This document shows positions 11,757 to 24,100 of a stretch of DNA of 64,000 bases, in pieces. Position 1 is the first letter of the stretch. Each line of letters starts with the position of its first letter. Under the pieces are notes generated by a model. That model did not search any database. It was not told the origin of the DNA and saw nothing but the letters and a program-made list of their open reading frames with translations. The stretch covers positions 1 through 64,000 of the forward strand of contig RDEW01000075.1 in assembly GCA_011109175.1 (NCBI GenBank). Direction: 5' to 3'. The DNA is from Dicyema japonicum. Lineage: Eukaryota > Dicyemida > Rhombozoa > Dicyemidae. The translations under genes and the position numbers were made by a program.

Positions 11757-12060
11757 TTTAATTTATTAATCCCAGAAACACCGAGAAAGAAGTTAAAAGT
11801 AAACAACTAATTAAGTGCATCCAGTTTCCACTGCTACATACAGAGTCCATCCGAAATTAGCTTTCAGTTGTGGAAACCCCTCCAGTGGAGTGGGGAATAG
11901 CAAATGATCCTTTTTCGTGCTAGCCTGGCACTGAGCGCCACCTGATACATCACATGACGTTACTCTAGTAAAAAAGAAAGAGGAGGAACAACCAAAACAA
12001 ACTGAAAACTCAACCAATTAGCCATGTAGCACCACATGGCACCACAAGACTTCTTTTTTC
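11757..12060 (-). repeat. SINE-like dispersed repeat, family 2, long copy
   Basis: Recurs at 20390-20663 (+), 45895-46215 (-) and partly at 42700-42885 (-). Read 5' to 3' it has a head with GCCATGTGG and TGGCTAATTGGTTG (A-box-like), a middle with a conserved CGTCATGTGAT block and AATGATC..AAAAGGATC-like segments, and a 3' tail (cttaattagttgttt, then TTTCTCGGTGT and GGGATTAATAAA). The tail is shared with LINE copies in the window. No protein is encoded. Confidence 0.7.
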
Positions 12061-12549
12061 GCTATAAAAAATCTTTATAATCATAAAGTTTATGAATAAA
12101 AAATAATCTAACATGATAGAAATCGGATATAAAAAAATTAAATGTCGAATAATTAAAGGACTTTTTTAAGGAGAGAGTAGTGTTAGATAATGGGTTAGCC
12201 GCCGAATATCTGTTTCGTTGTCTGTCAACTCTTTTTTATGCAGGATTCATGTGATTATACGATTAATATGTCATTAAATTAATATCTTGAAAAGTGTTAC
12301 GACCTATATCGAGAAAAAACAGAGTTGTGTTTAGATAAAGATTTAATCTTACCACATGAAAAGTGTAGTTTAATAGCTAAAAATCAATCAGCACATGACC
12401 GAATTATGTTTATGGAGAAATTAAATACAACCAAGTATATTCAGAGGGTTTCTTTTAAATCATGTGAAAAATCTTATTAGCTGCAAGTAATGTGAAACTA
12501 AACTAATCAATTAAAAAGGTATTAAATAATTTATTCAGTCATAATTAGT
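12061..12549. other. AT-rich spacer, no gene recognised
   Basis: Low-complexity AT-rich DNA with no open frame of note and no repeat recognised. It lies 3' of the ClC gene. Confidence 0.5.
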
Positions 12550-15250
12550 TTACACAACAACAGGGACCCTCAGTAAGTTAATTTTTCCATCATGACGACA
12601 GTTTCTAAATTGAACAATATCTTTCCGAGTGATTATTCCTACAATCTGTCATCTAATTACGAATAGCTCACTCTATGATCCTCATCAGTCACTAGAACGT
12701 GTCTTAGACCAAGATTACGAACTAAACGAAATATCTTTGAAAATGAAGCATTCTAGAATGAGCGCCAAAAAATTAACCACATCAACGGTATAAGGGGTAG
12801 GATTCACATAAGGACGTAAATCAATAGTGCAGTCCATGTCTTCTTCTTTTAATATCACACGACTGGAAGTTAAAAATCAGTAAATACAGCCACATTTTTG
12901 AGTTTAAAGTAGTTATCACTGATATCCTTGAATGCAAGTGTGTTTGCGCAGTCATATCCCCTTTCTACAAATGCCTTGCATTTAATAAATTGAGTAGTTG
13001 ATAACGCAAAATTATTCCTTGGAAGCAATGTCTCTCAATAGAATCGACCTTAAATAAAAATACAGAATACAAGTACAGAGGACTCCATATTGTCAATTAC
13101 TGGAAATCCTTGGTGCCTGCTATGTTTCCAATAACTCACATAGGGATCGAACTTTCACCACAGAAAGAATCACAGACACCGGATGAGCCATAACCTTTGA
13201 GGCATATATATGCGCGGTAAGAGCTGGAGGTTCCCAATCTAACAGAGGGATTTCAAGCACGTGTATGTGCATATCGAAAATTCCCTACGTTTATACTACA
13301 TCTCAACCTCATTGAAGTAATCTCCCACGCATTTAGACATAATCAATGCTATGAATCACTGGGAGAGCTAAAGAAGCAGTACCGGTCGCCTCAATGATTA
13401 TTACCGCGATTGTTATCACGATTCTTAGATTCCCTCCAAGTTGAGCAGCAGCTCCAACCAGAGCGAATAATTGCACATCAAATTTCTAAAATGTTTATGA
13501 TTCAAACAGCTGAGGGATCAATGGAGTTGAAAATTTGTCCAAAGAGTCTACCCCATGTGGCACCGATCACCATTGATGGTAGAAACAACCCGCTAGGGAC
13601 GTTAATCCCATAAGTCCAACAGGATGCCAGAAAATATGGAATAGCCACCTTTACAAGAAAACTAATGGAATAATAATCTCAAATAAAGCAAAAAAGGAAA
13701 CTTTCAGGATTGTGGAACAACTTTTTAATCAGATTTGACGGCGTTGTGAAAATAAAATCTGCGGCCACACTACTTTCCCCGCCAGAACAGGAAGCCTAAA
13801 AAATAAAGTCTAATCTTTACAAGCGAATCAAAACTGGAGACGGGGCCACCAACGTAACACTCATTAAAATTGGCAACACAGAGAAAAGATAAAACCGCCA
13901 AAACGGTAACAATGAGAAAACATTCAACAATCTTCAGAGCAGGATATCGGACATGCCTGAATCTAACAAAACCAAAACCTGAATCTGAAAACAGTCAAGG
14001 AATAATTTATTTGCACGAACAAAGCTCCTAGCAGTCCACCTAGAGATAATTACAAACAGGGAACCAATAATACCAAGCAGGGCAAACATGAAGATTTCCA
14101 GCAGTCCATATTCAACCACCTCAGAAATGACCACAAAATAATAACGTCAAATTTTCCAAAGTCAATTAATCCAACCGAAGAGAAACTGTAGCGGGGATCT
14201 ATTATGGTCCTCATCAAATTTAGAGTGAAGGTAGACATTACTGAGGCAAAAAACTAGATTATTTAGGTAAAAATACCGTTCTCCATATTAAAGACAAATT
14301 CCAGAAGCTGCATCCTTCTTCCAGACTAAACATGAGACCACCAATCGGGGCTCCAAAAGCTGCAGAGGCTCCTGCAGCAGCTCCGATTGACACAAAATCT
14401 CTGTTCTGTTGTAAGACGGAAATCGTTAAAAATCTATTTTGAGGTTAAAAAATACCTTGAAATCAAAGTTAAACGATAAACTCCTGCCTTGAGAAATACC
14501 AGCAATCACTGATCCTGAGTGAATCATGGGCCCTTCCTATGAATAAAACAATATACAGAACCTTGCCAATAGGAAGTCCAGCAGATACCGCAAAAACGAC
14601 ACCAATAACCTTGGCAAACAAGGTCTTAATTCTCACGACCTGGGGAATCTTGACTCCATTAAGGAAACATTTAATCTGAGGTATTCCACTTCCACTGGCA
14701 GCCGGCTAAATTTTAATAAGCTAAAAAACAGCATAAAGCGTCAAAAGTGAGGGTAGAATGACTAATGTCAAGGACAGAAATATCCAAGTAAAATATGGGA
14801 TAGCAAAGCTCTGGTCGACGAAGGAATTGTTCATTTCTAGATAATCCACAAAACTAACGATATAGCAAAAAGACTGAATTTAAAGTTTGAAATAAGTTTG
14901 TGAAATAGTCAATCAAAAGCCACAATGCCCAGTGCAGACTCCGATCAGGAGTGTGATCATCCATCTCATAATATTAATTTTCCAATGTCTCTAAACTTGA
15001 ACTGTAAATCCCAACTTGTGCACTCATGTTCTGCATTTGTCTTCTGTAAACCAGATTTTCACAATCTTCGTAATCTAAGCACTGTTATGGTTTGTATCTA
15101 ATAAATACCTCGTAGTGGGCAGAAATTGGTAATTTATGGTGTTCAGAAACTTGTTCGTATTGAACGGATGTGTCAGGTGCTTCATTATCTCCCAAGACTT
15201 CGCATTGTTCAATCACGTGCTATTTTAAAAGAATGATGATAAACTGCCAT
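12550..15250 (-). CDS. CLCN7: ClC-7-like chloride/proton exchanger
   Basis: Multi-pass ClC antiporter. ClC-7 members act in lysosomal/endosomal membranes, exchanging 2 Cl- for 1 H+. On the minus strand the product begins MA then [15 protein letters not shown] across a 25-bp intron. It contains the ClC-7-like [15 protein letters not shown], the ion-selectivity motifs [32 protein letters not shown] (gating Glu kept, split by a short intron at GK/EGP) and GLFLP, and the proton-glutamate region FGAPIGG then FSLEEG. A C-terminal CBS-like end ([23 protein letters not shown]) follows, with stop at 12550-12552. Two places in the first membrane segment (A/T runs at 14978-14981 and 14915-14918) need one extra base to keep conserved residues in frame, so the gene is either slightly broken or the sequence has errors. 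Not every exon was resolved. Confidence 0.85.
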
Positions 15251-15673
15251 TAATCGCAATTTGCACAAATAAATTTAAGAAGTTCAACAATTTAAATAAT
15301 TAATAATATTTATTCAAAATTTTTTAAGTTTATAAATCTTAAGAAAAATACTAATTTTTTATTTTGTTTAAGATTAGTGGTTTTGTTTTGATAAGATAAA
15401 TTTTTTTCACGCTTATACGCCATTTTTTTGTTTAATTACGCTAATTATTATTGAATTGAATAATGAGTTAATACACCCTACTTATTCGATAATCTCTTTA
15501 ATCTTTATGTTACAACAAAATTTTCAATGAAAAGTCAATAAATTAAATAAAGATTGTAACAATAATTTACCACTATCGGTTGCAAGATATTACATTTGAG
15601 CAGAAATTTCCTTTTCTGGCAGATGAACTAAACTTCGTATGTTCATCGTCTGTGGCACTGTTCACTGTCACTT
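15251..15673. other. AT-rich spacer upstream of ClC-7 and p44 genes
   Basis: Mostly poly-A/T-rich DNA between two divergently oriented genes, probably holding both promoters. A 39-codon open stretch on the plus strand (about 15573-15690) looks protein-like, but I could not tie it to a gene. Confidence 0.4.
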
Positions 15674-15824
15674 GGCAGCTGCTATTATTTATTTTATTTA
15701 ATAACCCCCGAAAAGGGAACACCAAGAAAGAAGGAGTAAACCAACTAATTAAGTGATCCCGGTACGCCTCAACAGGATCGAGAGGTTTTCCTGTGTTCCT
15801 CCAGAGTACCACGGCAGCTGCTAT
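15674..15824 (-). mobile_element. Short LINE/SINE 3'-end insertion with 12-bp target-site duplication
   Basis: A 127-bp insert (15686-15812) is bracketed by perfect 12-bp direct repeats GGCAGCTGCTAT (15674-15685 and 15813-15824). On the minus strand it is a retroelement 3' end: GATCACTTAATTAGTTGG, a TTTCTTGGTGTTCCC block, then a TTATTAAATAAAATAAAT tail. Severe 5' truncation, an A/T-rich tail and the duplication are classic target-primed reverse transcription marks. The identical duplications suggest a recent event. Confidence 0.85.
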
Positions 15825-15910
15825 AAATTTGAAAACTTTATTAATTTATCTAAATATTTTATGAAGATTGTCTATTAATTTAAAATATTTTAAATTCAAA
15901 AATTTCAAAC

Positions 15911-16859
15911 ATGGATTTTCTGTGTGATGTTGAAAGTGACAATAAACGTTGTGAAAAACAAAGTATTAGTGAAGCTTGTGGAAGACAATTCAGAGCTGTT
16001 TTCTGCTGATTGACTGTTCTGCCTCAATGAATCAGACTGATATGAAGCCCTCTCTTCTCTATGTAACGAAAAAGTTCTAGAAAAGACAGTTGACGAATTT
16101 TTGCCAAAAACCCAATTGGAAAAATCGGTATTATCACATTAAAGGATGGAATTGCTACTCTCAACCAACCTTTGACTCAAAATCCTTCTCATCTGATATC
16201 GACACTCACGGACTCTCAGAATGTGGTGGGAGTTTTCATTGAAGAATGGTCTTAATGTTATAAACTATCACTTTACAAACCTTCCTAAATATTTCACTCG
16301 AGAGGTGCTAATAGTGCATGCTGCGTTAACAATTCCACAGGAGATTTCTCTCAACCAACACTTTCGTTGCACAATTATTGGACTCACAGCTTACACTCAG
16401 TTGTTCAGTTCCCTTGCACGTGCAACCTCCTCGGAGTACAATATTGCTTTAAATCCTCAACATTTTCAGGATCTTGCATCAAAATTTACTAACCCTCCCC
16501 CTGTTAATCTCACTCCGGCTTTATTGCACGTGGGTTTTCCTTATAACTCACGAGAATGTCCTCAATGTTACGCTCATGGCTCTGAACTCCCTAGAGATTG
16601 TAACGTGTGTGGACTTAGTCTTGCTTCATCTACTCACTTGGCTGTTTCCCATCATCAAATATTCACCCTTCCAGAATTTTTGGCTATTCCAGCAAATCTT
16701 TCTCTTGTAGTGGATGCTTCCATTTGATTACCAATAATGAGGTTGATGTTTGGCTTACATATTAGATGTATCAATGCCAGAAATGTTTTAGTGTTTTTGC
16801 GTAGATTGTAATCTTTTCTTCACAAATCATTGAATATCTGTGCTATCTGCTCTCAGTAG
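15911..16859 (+). pseudogene. GTF2H2: TFIIH core subunit p44 (SSL1/GTF2H2) homologue with frame breaks
   Basis: p44 is the TFIIH subunit that regulates the XPD helicase in transcription initiation and excision repair. Readable blocks follow the family order: the vWA core (LLIDCSASMNQTDMKPSLL; VDEFLPK then NPIGKIGIIT), TREVLIVHAALT after a 22-bp intron, VIGLTAYTQLFSSLARATS, the first C4 finger (ECPQCYAHGSELPRDCNVCG), HLAVSHHQIFTLPEF, then the C-terminal Cys-rich region (CSGCFHLITNNE, YQCQKCFSVF, CVDCNLFF, ICAICSQ). Blocks fall in different frames. About five positions (16069-16073, 16106-16110, near 16700, 16794-16798 and near 16830) each need one added base, and the N-terminal joint is also unresolved. 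It is either a decaying gene or a good gene carrying deletion errors. I see no intron that explains the shifts. Confidence 0.75.
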
Positions 16860-16869
16860 TTTATTTTAT

Positions 16870-17750
16870 TTGTAAAGATGATTTTTTAATAATAACTTGT
16901 AATATATTTTTGCATTTTATCCATTGGAAATGCTTATGTGTAAATATTGATCGCATGAACCCTTAGAATTAAATTAGTTAGGCGACTTTCCTTTCCAATT
17001 TTTCCTACAACACCGCGTATCTTACTGATCTTTATAACTTTTGTTTTTTGGCTGTTACTTTCTTATTATGTCGCGAGCGCTGAGAGTGATCCATCAATGT
17101 CAAAAATAATCTATTTACAAAATTGCTAATTAACTATCATTTTCAGTTGTTATGAATTTTTTAGTCGTTGTGAATGAGCCACTCCATCCTCCTATCACAT
17201 TTTTTATAATAAAAAGAATGCAAATTTACCCTCTCAAAGTTAAACCGGAACTCATCATCCTTACTAATAAATAACAATAAACAACCTTTAGTATAAGTGT
17301 CGAGATTTTCTACAACTTCCAATTCTTATATATTAAAACTTTCTGGATTATCGTAAACATGATTCCACAAGAGTGTTAAATCCAGGAATACCACGATAGT
17401 ATTTGGAATCGGTTAGAGGACAACTCGCCTAGAAATAACATGTAATAAATATTTTTTTACACTTCATACTAGGTATACGGGGAGTATGGAAGCAAATTCC
17501 GGAACGTGCGTACATACGACCCCATACCCGTTTGGGAGCGAATTCCTGAGCATGCGTACATACGACGATAATATTAAATTCCTGCTATTCCTCCTAAAAT
17601 TTTAATTAAAATTAAATAAAAGTTTTCCGTCTATCAAAAGGAAGTTTTCAGACTTATTTTTAAATCTATACTTCGAGCTGCTGATACATTCAGGTTTTTT
17701 CCCTCCATGATGCATTTTATAATATTGTACTTTTCAGTATTTTTTATGGT
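16870..17750. other. Intergenic, no gene recognised
   Basis: AT-rich DNA with small frames only. An imperfect direct duplication near 17495-17575 repeats GCGTACATACGAC preceded by an AATTCC block. No domain is visible. Confidence 0.5.
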
Positions 17751-17759
17751 AACTCTGTT

Positions 17760-18430
17760 AAGCATCAGGACAACGTGATTAGCATATTAACCACCAGTTT
17801 CCTTACTTAAAGGGACCACCTGTAAGTAGATGAAAGTTAGTCGATACTACTTTTTTAAGAGGGAGTGTATATGGAAAATCTCATAGTGAAAAAAAGGGTC
17901 TATAAGCACTTTTTGTATACGTAAGCTATGCGTCATCAAAGAGACGTTTTCTATTTATCTCATGGAATAATTTTCCCAAATTTACTTTACGAATGTGAGG
18001 GGTAGTTTTTCTTCACGAAAAAGGGTAAGATCATATCCCTATTGGAAAGAACGAAAAGAACGGCCATTAAATTTGTTTTGGGAAGGATTGAGAGATGAAA
18101 TATCCGAGAAAAAAAAAATAAACTCCTGAATCAATCAAGTTTGTGGTCGTGGAGAAAATTGAGGGTCTTACGTTAAGAATCTAGGTCCAGAACATGTATA
18201 ATTTTTTACAAAAAAGTGAGGAACCCCGATTTTATAAATTGTCGATAAAAGTTATGGATGCGGAAAATTACACTACCAAATTTTACCGATGACTTCATTC
18301 TAGAAGATATCAAGTAGATTCCGATTAGAAGACATGTTTGTGTGATGTAGTATATAATTTTTTTAATAAAAAATGAGTCCTTGCATGCTAGTTCTGAGGA
18401 CATCCATTGGATGCGGACAGAGAAAAAACG
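17760..18430 (+). pseudogene. LINE fragment related to the 3.7-6.8 kb element
   Basis: The stretch 17870-18080 aligns by eye with 6190-6410 of the large degenerate LINE: the same order of a TCATAGTGAAAAAAAGG-like block, GGAGACGTTTTCTATTTAT-like block, TACGAATGTGAGGGG and AAGAACGAAAAGAACGG-like block. It covers the end of the RT thumb only. The copies have diverged strongly and no frame is maintained, so this is an old truncated insertion. Confidence 0.55.
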
Positions 18431-18617
18431 ATTGATTTGGACGTGTAGAGAGGGGATAAGGATAAGTTGATAGTAAATTCGCCTAAGAGGAGGAGGTCAA
18501 TTTCCATCGATATGAATGAATAGCTTCAATAGCAATTAGATTAAAATTTATTTAATTTGGTCATATTTTTATTAACTTAAATTTGTAAATTAAATAACAA
18601 TTTAAATTGCATCGAAC

Positions 18618-20004
18618 ATGGATTGTTATCAAAATAATGTTTACTGTCAAGTTATCCAATTTAAGTTAATTTCAGCAACCTCCTAATAGTCAACACAAAT
18701 GTTTGTATTGCCTTAAAGCGTTTAAGAAAAAACACGATCTTACCCGTCATATAAGAACTCATACCAGCGAAAGACCATTCAAATGTGAAATATGTTTTCG
18801 GTATCTAATATAATTAATGAATCAGTCGTTTCAAACTGAAAAATTCATTAAAAATACACACAAATTCCCATTGTGAATTCCCACAATTTGGTTGTTACAT
18901 ATGCAGTAATCGCTATACCTACGAGAACTGCATGAAAAGACATTTGAAACAACATTTTGGTATATTTATAAGTTATTGTAGTTAATTCTGGTCAATTTTG
19001 TAGCATTTGTGGACTATATTTCACAATCTCTTCCGATTTTTACAAACATTTTAAATTTCACGATAGTAACTGTTCGAATCAAAATTTGAACAATTCAGAG
19101 GAATTTATGGTTATTTCTCACGAGAAAAGTCAAGATTTACAAAATTTGTCAGATCAACCAATAGAAGAGATCCAAATAGATCATATAAATGACAATTATT
19201 CAGAAAATGTGGAAAAAGCAGTCAGAACAGAGAATTTCAGATCTATAAACTGGCCTAGAAAAGAATCGGTGACATTAACCGTACGAGCTCCTCAGCATAT
19301 TTGCGATATATGTGGAAGATGTTTTTACCGCCCTTCTAGTTTGGCAGAACATGTTAGAATACATACAGGAGAACGACCATTTGAGTGTGAAATCTGTAAA
19401 ATGAGATTTGTGACAAAATCAGCTCTCAATGACCACTCAAATGATCATAAAAGTATGAATTTGACATGCCAATTTTGTTTGGAAACTTTTACGAGACGAT
19501 CTAATCTCAGCCGTCATAGAATTTCTGTCCATGGAGTGTCTCTAAATAAAAACAAACATCGTCCTTCTTTAATTTGTGAAATTTGTGGCCGGAAATTTAA
19601 TTTGAAGCAAACGTTGCAAAAACACATGAAGACACACATGAAAGAACCTTCAATTTCTCAGTTTCATTTCCAATTTAGAGAAATTCAAGTAATATTTGTG
19701 TTCTTACTATCAGTTGAACGATGGGAATGTTACATGGGAGGAGGAAGAGCCTACATTTGTGTATCCTTCTTGTTGTTATAGGAAACAAAATTTTATTAAT
19801 GAATTTCATCAGTATGTTTCATTTGTATTTAGATACTGCCGATTTTTCTGTAAATACTGTGGAAAGAGTTTCGACCGTGCTTCCAATCTTACGAGGCATT
19901 TGAATAATTTTCCGAAACGATGTTATGAATGTATGGTTTGTTTCCGACGATTTGCTCGCTATAATACTCTAACGTCACATGAATGTAAACCAATATGCTT
20001 TTGA
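18618..20004 (+). CDS. C2H2 zinc-finger protein, about eight fingers
   Basis: Probable DNA-binding nuclear protein. Six exons can be joined in frame through introns of 25, 25, 22, 25 and 21 bp. Exon 1 ([11 protein letters not shown]) is followed by fingers beginning [21 protein letters not shown] and [17 protein letters not shown]. Two degenerate fingers follow ([27 protein letters not shown]), then an acidic linker and canonical fingers [51 protein letters not shown] and [17 protein letters not shown]. The last two are [17 protein letters not shown] and an incomplete C-terminal [11 protein letters not shown]. One linker is the classical [10 protein letters not shown] type and another HTGERPFEC. 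No KRAB, ZAD or SCAN domain is seen. The start was chosen as the first ATG joining in frame; target genes are unknown. Confidence 0.88.
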
Positions 20005-20129
20005 AATATATTTTCGACTTTTATTGCTGACTTTATGACTTCCTTTTTAAACATTTTTGACGATAATGAAAATCTTTTAGTTTGAGAGTTTTACGATAGT
20101 TTTAAGAAAAATATCTATACTAGTAGTTT

Positions 20130-20350
20130 AACTAATCTTGGCACTCGTCCTGTAACCACTACCAATCAAACTATTTGGTAGTTGCTTGGTAAGGGAAATA
20201 ATTTGGGTCTGTTAGCTAAAAATGTAGGCAATGTTCTCAACTAGGTGACCCACATGAAAAACAAATATACCTATTGGATATCTAGGAGCGTTCGATCTAC
20301 TCTGTGATGCTCTTATTAGCCACCCGTTTCTTTCACTCAAAGGAACCAGG
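20130..20350 (+). repeat. Dispersed repeat also found inverted at 31.55-31.70 kb
   Basis: The block CTATTTGGTAGTTGCTTGGT and the following 80 bp, up to AGGTGACCCACATGAAAAAC, match the reverse complement of 31550-31700 at roughly 75% by eye. No coding frame. Probably part of a mobile element I cannot name. Confidence 0.5.
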
Positions 20351-20389
20351 GGTAAATAAATACTACTAATTAATAACATCGAATAGATT

Positions 20390-20663
20390 TCTGCTTGCTT
20401 GTCTGTTCTTCCTCTTTCTTCCTATTAGAGTGGCGTCATGTGATCCACCTGTCTAGGTGACGCCCAGTGCCAGGCCGGCACGAAAAAAAATCATTTGCTC
20501 TTCCCCACTCCACTGGAGGGGTTTCCACAACTGCATGTAATGGACGTCTTAGCTTTTGTGCTAATTCAGGACTCTCTTCATAGAAGTGGAAACTGGATAC
20601 ACTTAATTAGTTGTTTGCTTTAATTTCTTTCTCGGTGTATCCGGGGTTAATAAATTAATTAAT
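20390..20663 (+). repeat. SINE-like dispersed repeat, family 2, 5'-truncated copy
   Basis: Plus-strand copy of the repeat described at 11757-12060. It has the CGTCATGTGAT block, the CTCCACTGGAGGGG block and the 3' tail CTTAATTAGTTGTTTGC, TTTCTCGGTGTATCC, GGGGTTAATAAATTAATTAA. The head is missing. Confidence 0.7.
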
Positions 20664-21143
20664 TAATCGAATAGATACAGGTATTTAAGAATAACAGATA
20701 ACTCTTCATTCAACTAAGAATGGGATACGGTTTTTTTCATTTAGCCTTCACATCTTCGAAGTCTTATATACAACATGAATACCATATATGTATACTTGGA
20801 ATGAAATCGTCTTATGTATAATATGTATGCTAACACATGGTATTCTCTACAAATCTAATTGCGGGTGTTTTTAGAATATATTATAGGTTTTTCCTCGTGA
20901 AAAGGTAAATGAACAATTAATTTTATTCTTTAGCCGTCGTAAAGGCAGATCCTCTATCATAGGCATTCATATTCCAAATTTATAAAATTTGTATGAATTA
21001 AGTACTATTTCCAAACTTACTGAAGTCCATTTGTTAAGATTTGAGACACTTATCACGTGAAATTCAAAAATTTTTGAATTTACAAAAAATAAGACAAAAA
21101 CATAAACAACGAATGTAAAAATCTGAAAAATAAAGGCAAACAA
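20664..21143. other. AT-rich spacer 3' of acetyl-CoA carboxylase
   Basis: No frame, repeat or RNA recognised. It probably includes the 3' untranslated region and poly(A) signal of the carboxylase on the minus strand. Confidence 0.5.
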
Positions 21144-24100
21144 TTATAATAAATTACGTAATTTATCAATTGTCTCGGTAGATAAGGATTCCAAAAAGCT
21201 CTTTAGAGTTTCAGGACATTCAGAAATATTTTCAAATTTTCTAAGTATAAATTGAAATCCTAAACTCTTTTAAACCATCAAAATTATTATCTCTGATGAA
21301 CCCATTTTCAAAACATGAATCATCCTTCATTTGATCCTCAAACCAAGTTGCAACTAGTAAATCGTTTTTTAGATCGTCATCAGTGTGCCCATGCACAATA
21401 AATAACTCTTCCAATTTCTTTAGAGTTAGAAGTTTATGCTTTTTGAGCAAAAAGTCACTAGCAAGAAGTCGCCTGAGTCTCCAATGAAAAAAACGTCTAC
21501 TATCCTCCCAATTTACAATTCCCTACAAATGGAAAAAATTCAACTTTAATAACGCCTAAATGTTTCATTCTAGTTGGCGTGTCATGAAGATTTGCAAAAT
21601 AATTAGCTGCACGGGTATAATGAGTGAAGTGACTATCATTTAATGGAACGCCGGAAGATTTAACCCAATTGTATATGTCATCCTTTTTGAACTTTATTTT
21701 AACGATAGCCTCTGGTTCGAGAATTCCACCTTTCGCTGTGGGATCAGCATACATTTCCATCCGTAAAGGATTAATTGCAGAATCAACCACAACCCAGCTC
21801 CCCACGCAATTCGCAGTGCTTCGGAATGTACACAAACACAGGTTGATTGTATGCAGACAATTCATCGACAATATAAGAACCAAATTTTAAGACCTCGTCA
21901 TACATATCTACAAAAAAGAAATAGTATTTGTACCCATCATCCCACCAGAAAACCCTCTCCAATTTGCAAATATAAAAAGAGGAAGTTGTTCTCGATTGAA
22001 ATCAGAAATAGCTTCAGCCATTTTGAATGAAGAATCTGGAAGAAGAATATGCGGAGCTTGTTGCACAACTCTAGCCTCAGACTTTGGATTAGCTGGATCA
22101 GCTGGAATTCTCTTATGGACAGTTTCTGTGTTCACTCCTATCATGCCTACTGGTATCCCTCCAATCCTTGCCCTTCCACAAATCAAGGTCATAGCGTAAT
22201 CTTTCATAGACTCCATAAATGACATGGGATCAAAAAAAGACTCTATCATATTCCGAATATTATTGGAATGACTTATTGGCATATCCACAGAAATAGGCAT
22301 AATCGGCAAAGCATTTCCAAAAACCTTAAATAAGAAAAAAATTACATTTGGTACAAAAGAAATCAGACTTAACACTCTGTAGATTCCATCTCTAACAGTA
22401 CTTACCACGTCCCGAGATATTCCATTCTTGTACATTATGTCGACACCTCCAAGTTGGTTATTACTGCTATAGACATCCCTGCCCAACACTTTGTTAAGTG
22501 CAGCAGCACCAGTCAAAATAATACTAGAGTCATCCATCTGAATTACTCGTCGGCTTAACCGTACCAAATAGGCACCAATTCCAACGGATCTGCACATAAC
22601 CTAAAATGTCAAAGAAATTTATACAAAACTGACTGTCATAATTTTGTTATAAGCCTTTGACATTGCCGAAGCAATCATGGCAGATCCATTCAAATTATCT
22701 ACACCAAAACCTTTTTCTCTCCCTGAAATATTAACCGAAGTTACCAATTATATCACTCACAACATAGTGAGTTTCCCCACTCTCAATCTGTCGAGGACTT
22801 GCGACGACAAAATCCTTTAGGTGGTCATAATCTGACTTAGTCAGATACATATAATGGAATCCCCACAATACATCCACACAAAAATACTTTGTCAGGTTTT
22901 TGAGGACAAATCCATTTGATTTTAAGACAATTTTTGATCTCATCATCAAGACCGATACGAGCACCAGAATTCATGGATAAGTAGACCAAAGGAACTCCCA
23001 TTTCGCAGGCAAGTTCGATCACTTTCTATAAATGAAAGAAAACTATTACGTTAAAAAATAAATCTTCATCAATTCCGAATGAACCTTGTTTGACAGTCAT
23101 ATCATTGCTGAGAACAATTATTTCTCTCCCTGTGGGATATTCAGGAGTAAATATAGTCATTTTCCATGCCACAACGCCCACATTCTTCATCCTGATGTCC
23201 TTATATTGGAGTAATTCAGTAGGAAGTTTACTATTTGGAAATATTTTCAAATGTGCTTTCCATATTCGTGATAGAGTAGTTTGAAACAATAATGGCACAT
23301 CATCGACATACAAAGCACCAATTCTATGGGCCAAAAAACGTCTTTTATTGCTTTTTAATGTGTGGGGAAGAGTGACAGGATCCCCGTCATTCTCACCAGA
23401 ATCCAATGCTCTCAAAACAAGCTGAAATAAAAAATTAATAGAACTTTTTCGTCTTCCAAAACTTCGCTATACATTGATATGTTCAGCATGAGCCCAGTTG
23501 TGTTGGAGACGAACACTCTAATGGGCCGTGGTGGAGAATTTCCCAGTCTAAAATAAAAATTATCAATAAACCTGACTTTAACTCTGACTTCACCTGTGAG
23601 TATTCGCAAGGAATTTAAACAAGCTAACTGTTTGTGCACCATCATCAAAATGACTCTTCCTAACTAACAATTATTATTTCATTACCGCTTGTCTATTGTC
23701 TAGTGTAAATGTCGGAACAAAATTGAAGAAAAAGTGATTCATTTCTGTTTTCGGGGCCATTGGATGAGAAAAACCATCCTCAACCATTGAGACTGCTTCG
23801 TGTAAAGCATTTTCTCCCTCTTTCAGTAAATATTCCGCAGACGCCTCCTAAAAATCAGTTAAAAGAAATCAACCGATGTCACCAATCCATGACTTCCGAT
23901 CAATACTCTAAGAAAAAATCTATAATTCAATGGATTTTCTTTTTCCTGAAATAATAAAAAAATTAACCCTTCCTAAAAACAGATACATTCGATAAGGTTG
24001 CTGTTTAATGGCCTCGACAGAATAGTTTGACAGCCGATCAATTTCCAACTGCCTGTCAAAGGAAGGGTCTAAATTTCTCAGTAATGTCTCCTCTTTGAAA

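Noticed and set aside
16474-16710. Second open frame over the p44 gene.
   Set aside because: Shadow of the conserved p44 frame; it lacks the Cys pairs of the zinc finger.
16060-16840. Possible base-insertion RNA editing in the p44 gene, since nearly every frame break needs one added base.
   Set aside because: No known nuclear system does this in animals, one break in TBPL1 needs the opposite change, and homopolymer sequencing error or decay explains it more simply.
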